Below, piece after piece: positions 60,482 to 64,000 of a stretch of DNA of 64,000 bases (positions within the stretch are counted from its first letter, which is position 1; every line of letters starts with the position of its first letter). This stretch comes from Sunxiuqinia sp965372405 (GTDB taxonomy: Bacteria > Bacteroidota > Bacteroidia > Bacteroidales > Prolixibacteraceae). The notes under the pieces were generated by a model that was given only the letters and a program-made list of their open reading frames with translations, made no database searches and was not told the origin of the DNA. The position numbers and the translations under genes are program-made. The stretch spans positions 11,437-75,436 of the forward strand of contig CBDVCE010000013.1 of NCBI GenBank assembly GCA_965372405.1, in the 5' to 3' direction.

Positions 60482-61087
60482 TTAATAGCCAGAGTTCTGT
60501 GTTATATTATCTGGATCTTTATCAATTTCTTCCTGTGCCAGTCCTAGTTTTCTCCACACCTTTAGCATTATTGCTTCTGTAGCTACCGGAGCCATCATCA
60601 TATTGAAACCGTGCATGACCTGCCAGTCGAGTTCTTGTTCCCATCTTTCCCAATCCCAATACGGAGAAGTATAACCTGAAGTAACCGCATTGTATGCATG
60701 ACGAACCTGGCATGGTGTAGTAATGAAAGTAGTTGGTGTATCAGGCCATTGATTTGGTAAACGGAACATGGAACCGCTCCAATCAAGCATTCCCATATGT
60801 TTGCTTCGCAGATAATCGTAGGTACCGCGTGTTAGAGAATTGACACTAGAGCCTTTTACAGTCAAAATACCATCTGAACAACAATATTCGTAGGAGTCGT
60901 ATCCTTCCTTGGTTAATAGTTTTTCCAATTTTATTGAATTTGCACAATCTCCCAAAATCCTTATCAACATTTCTCTTGCCACAACCACATCGGATGCTTG
61001 ATCTTGTGTCAAATCATTACTGTGCAAATTTGTATGGCATCCCATTGCGATTAAAATACCCCAGACTAAGAAAATTTTATTCTTCAT
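60482..61087 (-). pseudogene. GH89 alpha-N-acetylglucosaminidase 5' fragment fused to a SusD-like C-terminal tail
   Basis: The 201-aa frame has a signal peptide, the NAGLU N-terminal domain (about 25-115) and the first part of the catalytic barrel: QVRHAYNAVTSGYTSPYWDW, ERWEQELDWQVMHGFNMMMA, VWRKLGLAQEEI. GH89 enzymes need about 700 residues, so the active site is missing. The last residues, EIDKDPDNITQNSGY, do not continue GH89 but match the ending of SusD-family proteins (typically ...NPNLTQNPGY, and NLTQNPDW in the SusD of this window). The simplest reading is an in-frame deletion joining the two genes. The product is probably non-functional. Confidence 0.75.
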
Positions 61088-61200
61088 GTTTTCCAGTTTA
61101 AAACTCTATTCGGAAATAAATATTCAGAAATGGATTGCAATTTATATTAACTTTCGAAATCATACCGAATTGATTTCTATCCTTAAGGTTTAATTATTGA

Positions 61201-61223
61201 GGGGCACCAAATATCGATGCCCC
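61201..61223. terminator. Hairpin in the scar region
   Basis: GGGGCA (61201-61206) pairs with TGCCCC (61218-61223). There is no good T tract on either strand, so termination is uncertain. It lies beyond the lipoprotein remnant and before the GH89 fragment. Confidence 0.35.
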
Positions 61224-61268
61224 TTTAGCTAAACAAAATTATTTAACCAATCTTAAATGAATAAGGTT

Positions 61269-61439
61269 CTATTTTAAAACTAATTTAGTATCAAACAACC
61301 TATCACCGTTGCGATAATGATAATGCAAATCGAACGTTTTCATGGTCGTATTATAAGTTGAAGGTTTACACTCTTCAGTAAACATTTCTACAACCGCAAA
61401 TATTCATCCTTTTTCACTTTTAACTGTTCCCTTTATTGC
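61269..61439 (-). pseudogene. 3' remnant of a SusCD-associated lipoprotein gene with a nonsense codon
   Basis: Reading the minus strand from 61439 gives AIKGTVKSEKG, an in-frame TGA, then IFAVVEMFTEECKPSTY, NTTMKTFDLHYHYRNGD, RLFDTKLVLK and a stop (61269-61271). The strongly protein-like end (KTFDLHYHYRNG) is typical of DUF1735/DUF4361-like lipoproteins found downstream of SusD genes. The 57-codon span starts in a different frame just inside the 3' end of the DUF5018 gene. It is interpreted as the last part of a deleted gene. Confidence 0.5.
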
Positions 61440-62260
61440 AGTACAAAGATGTCAGAATATAAACCAATATAAGGGGCATTTGTCTGTGAACGATAATTAA
61501 TGGTAAATGTCTTGGTTGCAGGATCATAACTGTTTTCCGCACCAGGGACCATTTCTCCAACTTCATTTCCGGCAGCATTGTGTTGCGTTACAATAATACT
61601 GTTGTCAGCATTCACTTTAAGTCTAAGTGAATACCCTCCCGTCCATATTGATGCTCCGTGTGATGCCACACAGGTCGTTTCATCAAATGAACTCAAATAC
61701 ATACCTCTACTTGTATTGTATAGGGTACCCTGACCATCATAATGGGTTCCGTCCCAATACATGACACCTGTACACGCATATGCCCCCTCGTACTGATTAA
61801 TAACAGGAAGTGGATTAACTTTAACTGTCCACACTTTTGCGGCAACTCCATCAGCTGCCGTTACTTTGTACTTCCATTCTGCCGAAAAGTCGCCAGGAAC
61901 ACCTAATGTTGGAGCACCTTCTAGTGGTTCTACCTTAGCAGCCGGAGATATTTTAAAATACCCGGCAATCATTTCCAACGAAATCGATCGTCTGATCTCC
62001 TGAGTAAAGACTTGATTGGGAGGTGGTATAGTTGCTGTTACTGTGATAGTGGCATTTTCGGTTGATATATCAACAGTACTATTTAGTTTAGTAAAAACCA
62101 CTGATTCAACACCGTTTGCATTTTTAGTTGTATATCTGTGTTCCAGGTCAAAAGCAGTAATCTCAACTTCATCGTATAGAGGAAGCTCTTCCAACCCCCA
62201 GTCTATGCAAGAAGTCATTGTGAAAACGAATATTGCCAATAAATATATTATTTTCTTCAT
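61433..62260 (-). CDS. DUF5018-like surface lipoprotein
   Basis: A 275-aa lipoprotein with a lipobox in IFVFTMTSCIDWGLE. It has DUF5018-like features: LEELPLYDEVEITAFDLEHR at the start, a repeated Ig-like section with WKYKVTAADGVAAKVWTVKV, then a C-terminal beta domain containing NQYEGAYACTGVMYWDGTHY and NYRSQTNAPYIGLYSDIFVL. ATG 62260 is used instead of ATG 62293, which adds residues before the signal peptide. It follows the SusD gene by 26 nt and is likely a surface glycan-binding component. Downstream lies the remnant of another lipoprotein gene. Confidence 0.75.
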   Translation of the reverse strand: MKKIIYLLAIFVFTMTSCIDWGLEELPLYDEVEITAFDLEHRYTTKNANGVESVVFTKLNSTVDISTENATITVTATIPPPNQVFTQEIRRSISLEMIAGYFKISPAAKVEPLEGAPTLGVPGDFSAEWKYKVTAADGVAAKVWTVKVNPLPVINQYEGAYACTGVMYWDGTHYDGQGTLYNTSRGMYLSSFDETTCVASHGASIWTGGYSLRLKVNADNSIIVTQHNAAGNEVGEMVPGAENSYDPATKTFTINYRSQTNAPYIGLYSDIFVLQ

Positions 62261-62286
62261 TTTTATTATTTTAAAGTTTAACATTA

Positions 62287-63933
62287 CTACCAATCAGGGT
62301 TTTGTGTTAGATTCTCATTTTGTCGAATTTGACCATCAGGAACAGGGAAGTACAATCGTTTTGGATATTCGAAATTCATAGTAACAGCCCATGGGCTTTC
62401 GATTACATTTACCAAACCATCCCATTGCATATCTAAACCATGAAGTTTATAACCATTTAATTCAGGTATTGAGTTTGCACCTTCTGCTTTTGCCCAACGT
62501 ACTAAAGCCCAATAACGATCATCTTCCTGAACCATTTCAACACGTCGTTCAATTTTGTAATATTTCCAGAAATCAGCTTCAGAAGAACCGGCATCCAACG
62601 CAGGCAAACCTCCATGAATAGTACGGGTTTTATTCATATACTCAATAGCCATTGGAATATTTCCTTTCCGTCCATATGCTTCAGCCTTATTTAGATAAAC
62701 CTCACCTAACCTAAAAATAGGTTCAGCCCAATCAACCGGATAATTCCAAAAAAAGAAATCTTGTTCATACATCCATTTACGGAACATATATCCTGTTTTT
62801 GACATACCCCATGTGCTAAGAGGATTGGAAGTCCAATGTGAATTTCCACCTACTCTATAAGTGAAAATTGAATTTCGATATTGTGCCGAATCACGAACAA
62901 TAGATTGTTCAAAACGAGCATCACGATTTTGCCACATTAACCGTGAAGGTTGTCCCTGAAACTCCGCACCAGTTTTTTGCAAAACAATCCCATTCTTATT
63001 AAACAAATAAGCATCAACTAATTCTTGCGAAGGCCAACGTTCAGGCCATGCATTAAATACATCACCCGGATCAAACTGAGGGATTGCAGTCTCAAGCAAC
63101 TTTTCACCGTTGTACACATTACATAAGTTTCCAAACATTCGTGTATTTAAGTAGTTATTGTGATCCGCTCCGGTCACAAATACAAAAATTACCTCAGTAG
63201 AAGATAGTGTACCACTATAACTGCTAAACATATTATTGTACACTGGATCGAGGCTATAATTAAAGGTCTCAATAGCATCGGCTGCTGCAATTACTTTGTC
63301 GTAATCGGCATCTTGTAAAGCTACCATACTTTTAAACGCATGAGCTGCTGCCATATTTAGCCTACCATATTCTGTAGTCTCAGCCAATCCGCCAATAGCA
63401 GCTTCAATATCAGCATAAATAAAATCATAAACAGCCCTTTCAGTAGCTCTTGGTAATTTCATATCATCTTCGGCAGATAAAACTTTATCAACCAACATTA
63501 CACCTCCAAACCTACGTACCATCCAATAATACATCATACCACGTAATAATCGGGTTTCGGCTAACAATAAAGTTTTAGAAACTTCTATAATATTTGATTC
63601 CTCACTTGAAAGTCTTTCGATAGCAAGATTACATTTACGAATGGTTCCGTATTTATTCCAACCGTAATCGTTCGTGTTCTCTATCGATCCGCTTTGCACA
63701 CTATTACTCCCGCCATTAGGTACACTGTTGTCTGTCCAGGCATCAGTCTTCTGGTTTTTATAATGACCTATTACATCGGCATAAATATCAAAAATAAATC
63801 CCTCCGCCAGTGCTCTATCATTCCATACATCAATTTCCGAGAATTTATCCAGGGGTTTTTTATCTAACAGGTCTTTTTCGCAAGAAGTACCCATTAAACC
63901 CACAATTGCTAGTATTATAAATATCTTTTTCAT
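62287..63933 (-). CDS. SusD/RagB-like nutrient-binding lipoprotein of the glycan locus
   Basis: Surface lipoprotein of 548 aa with a lipobox in VGLMGTSCEKDLLDKKPLD. It has SusD features: NDRALAEGFIFDIYADVIGH, LLLAETRLLRGMMYYWMVRR, EPIFRLGEVYLNKAEAYGRK (conserved R-L-x-E-x-x-L-x-x-A-E-A helix), YKIERRVEMVQEDDRYWALV, and a C-terminal IRQNENLTQNPDW. The partner SusC should lie upstream, beyond the window end. It heads the visible part of the minus-strand locus of GH2, GH29, GH95 and sulfatase genes. Confidence 0.93.
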   Translation of the reverse strand: MKKIFIILAIVGLMGTSCEKDLLDKKPLDKFSEIDVWNDRALAEGFIFDIYADVIGHYKNQKTDAWTDNSVPNGGSNSVQSGSIENTNDYGWNKYGTIRKCNLAIERLSSEESNIIEVSKTLLLAETRLLRGMMYYWMVRRFGGVMLVDKVLSAEDDMKLPRATERAVYDFIYADIEAAIGGLAETTEYGRLNMAAAHAFKSMVALQDADYDKVIAAADAIETFNYSLDPVYNNMFSSYSGTLSSTEVIFVFVTGADHNNYLNTRMFGNLCNVYNGEKLLETAIPQFDPGDVFNAWPERWPSQELVDAYLFNKNGIVLQKTGAEFQGQPSRLMWQNRDARFEQSIVRDSAQYRNSIFTYRVGGNSHWTSNPLSTWGMSKTGYMFRKWMYEQDFFFWNYPVDWAEPIFRLGEVYLNKAEAYGRKGNIPMAIEYMNKTRTIHGGLPALDAGSSEADFWKYYKIERRVEMVQEDDRYWALVRWAKAEGANSIPELNGYKLHGLDMQWDGLVNVIESPWAVTMNFEYPKRLYFPVPDGQIRQNENLTQNPDW

Positions 63934-63960
63934 TTATTATCTCTTTTATAGTTAATGAAC

Positions 63961-63986
63961 TACCCCGGGGCAGAGCCCACGAGGTA
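63961..63986. repeat. GC-rich hairpin upstream of susD
   Basis: On the minus strand TACCTCG pairs with CGGGGTA (one G-T pair), and GGGC pairs with GCCC around a TCT loop, with one bulged T. It stands out in this AT-rich sequence and lies 27 bp before the SusD start codon, presumably between susC and susD. It could be an RNA-stability or attenuation structure or a dispersed palindromic element. Confidence 0.5.
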
Positions 63987-64000
63987 TCAAAAAAGAGTCA

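Overview
The window is AT-rich bacterial DNA from the phylum Bacteroidota. It carries SusC/SusD pairs, T9SS C-terminal sorting domains, candidate TAnnTTTG -7 promoter elements and many lipoproteins. A sulfatase-rich glycan locus together with an anaerobe-type Fe-S ATPase cluster suggests a marine or sediment, facultatively anaerobic member (Marinilabiliales/Bacteroidales-like). That placement is an inference from gene content.

Layout. (1) 1-8329, minus strand: a heme operon. Read in transcription order it is a small membrane protein, a TonB-dependent receptor, an MFS importer, hemN, hemG/hemY, hemF and hemH (cut by the window edge). A perfect FNR-consensus box (8390-8403) lies in its divergent promoter region. 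(2) 8525-9714, plus: a hotdog thioesterase and an MBL-fold hydrolase. (3) 9920-17343, plus: a long operon of two NifX/NifB-like proteins, a DUF5320 protein, a DUF89 protein, two tandem ferredoxin-domain MinD-like ATPases, an Mrp ATPase, a DUF4405-like membrane protein, RibA and a CoA-disulfide-reductase/rhodanese fusion. It strongly resembles the ORP (orange protein) operons of Desulfovibrio. (4) 17580-20785, plus: a sodium/solute symporter with an unusual enlarged small subunit and a TPR-like membrane protein. (5) 21366-40467, plus: two tandem SusC/SusD/FAS1-lipoprotein sets followed by two phosphatase-LamG-T9SS proteins (one missing most metal ligands), a double-LamG lipoprotein, a TlpA thioredoxin and a DUF2490 protein. 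No glycoside hydrolase is present here, so this looks like a non-canonical SusCD locus acting on a phosphorylated or otherwise non-standard ligand. (6) 40535-63933, minus: a polysaccharide utilisation locus with a LamG-TM-AraC regulator, GH2, a GH43-like/GH29 fusion, a sulfatase, a GH43-like protein, GH95, a DUF6067 GH-like protein, a divergent GH95-like protein, a DUF5018 lipoprotein and SusD. The enzyme set points to a sulfated, fucose- and galactose-containing glycan.

Between the GH95-like gene and the DUF5018 gene (59153-61439) lies a recombination scar. It holds a 21-bp-period tandem repeat, an IS200/IS605 element with recognisable end repeats, an orphan 3' coding tail, a GH89 5' fragment that appears fused in frame to a SusD C-terminus, and the 3' remnant of another lipoprotein gene carrying a nonsense codon. 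No rRNA, tRNA or CRISPR was recognised.
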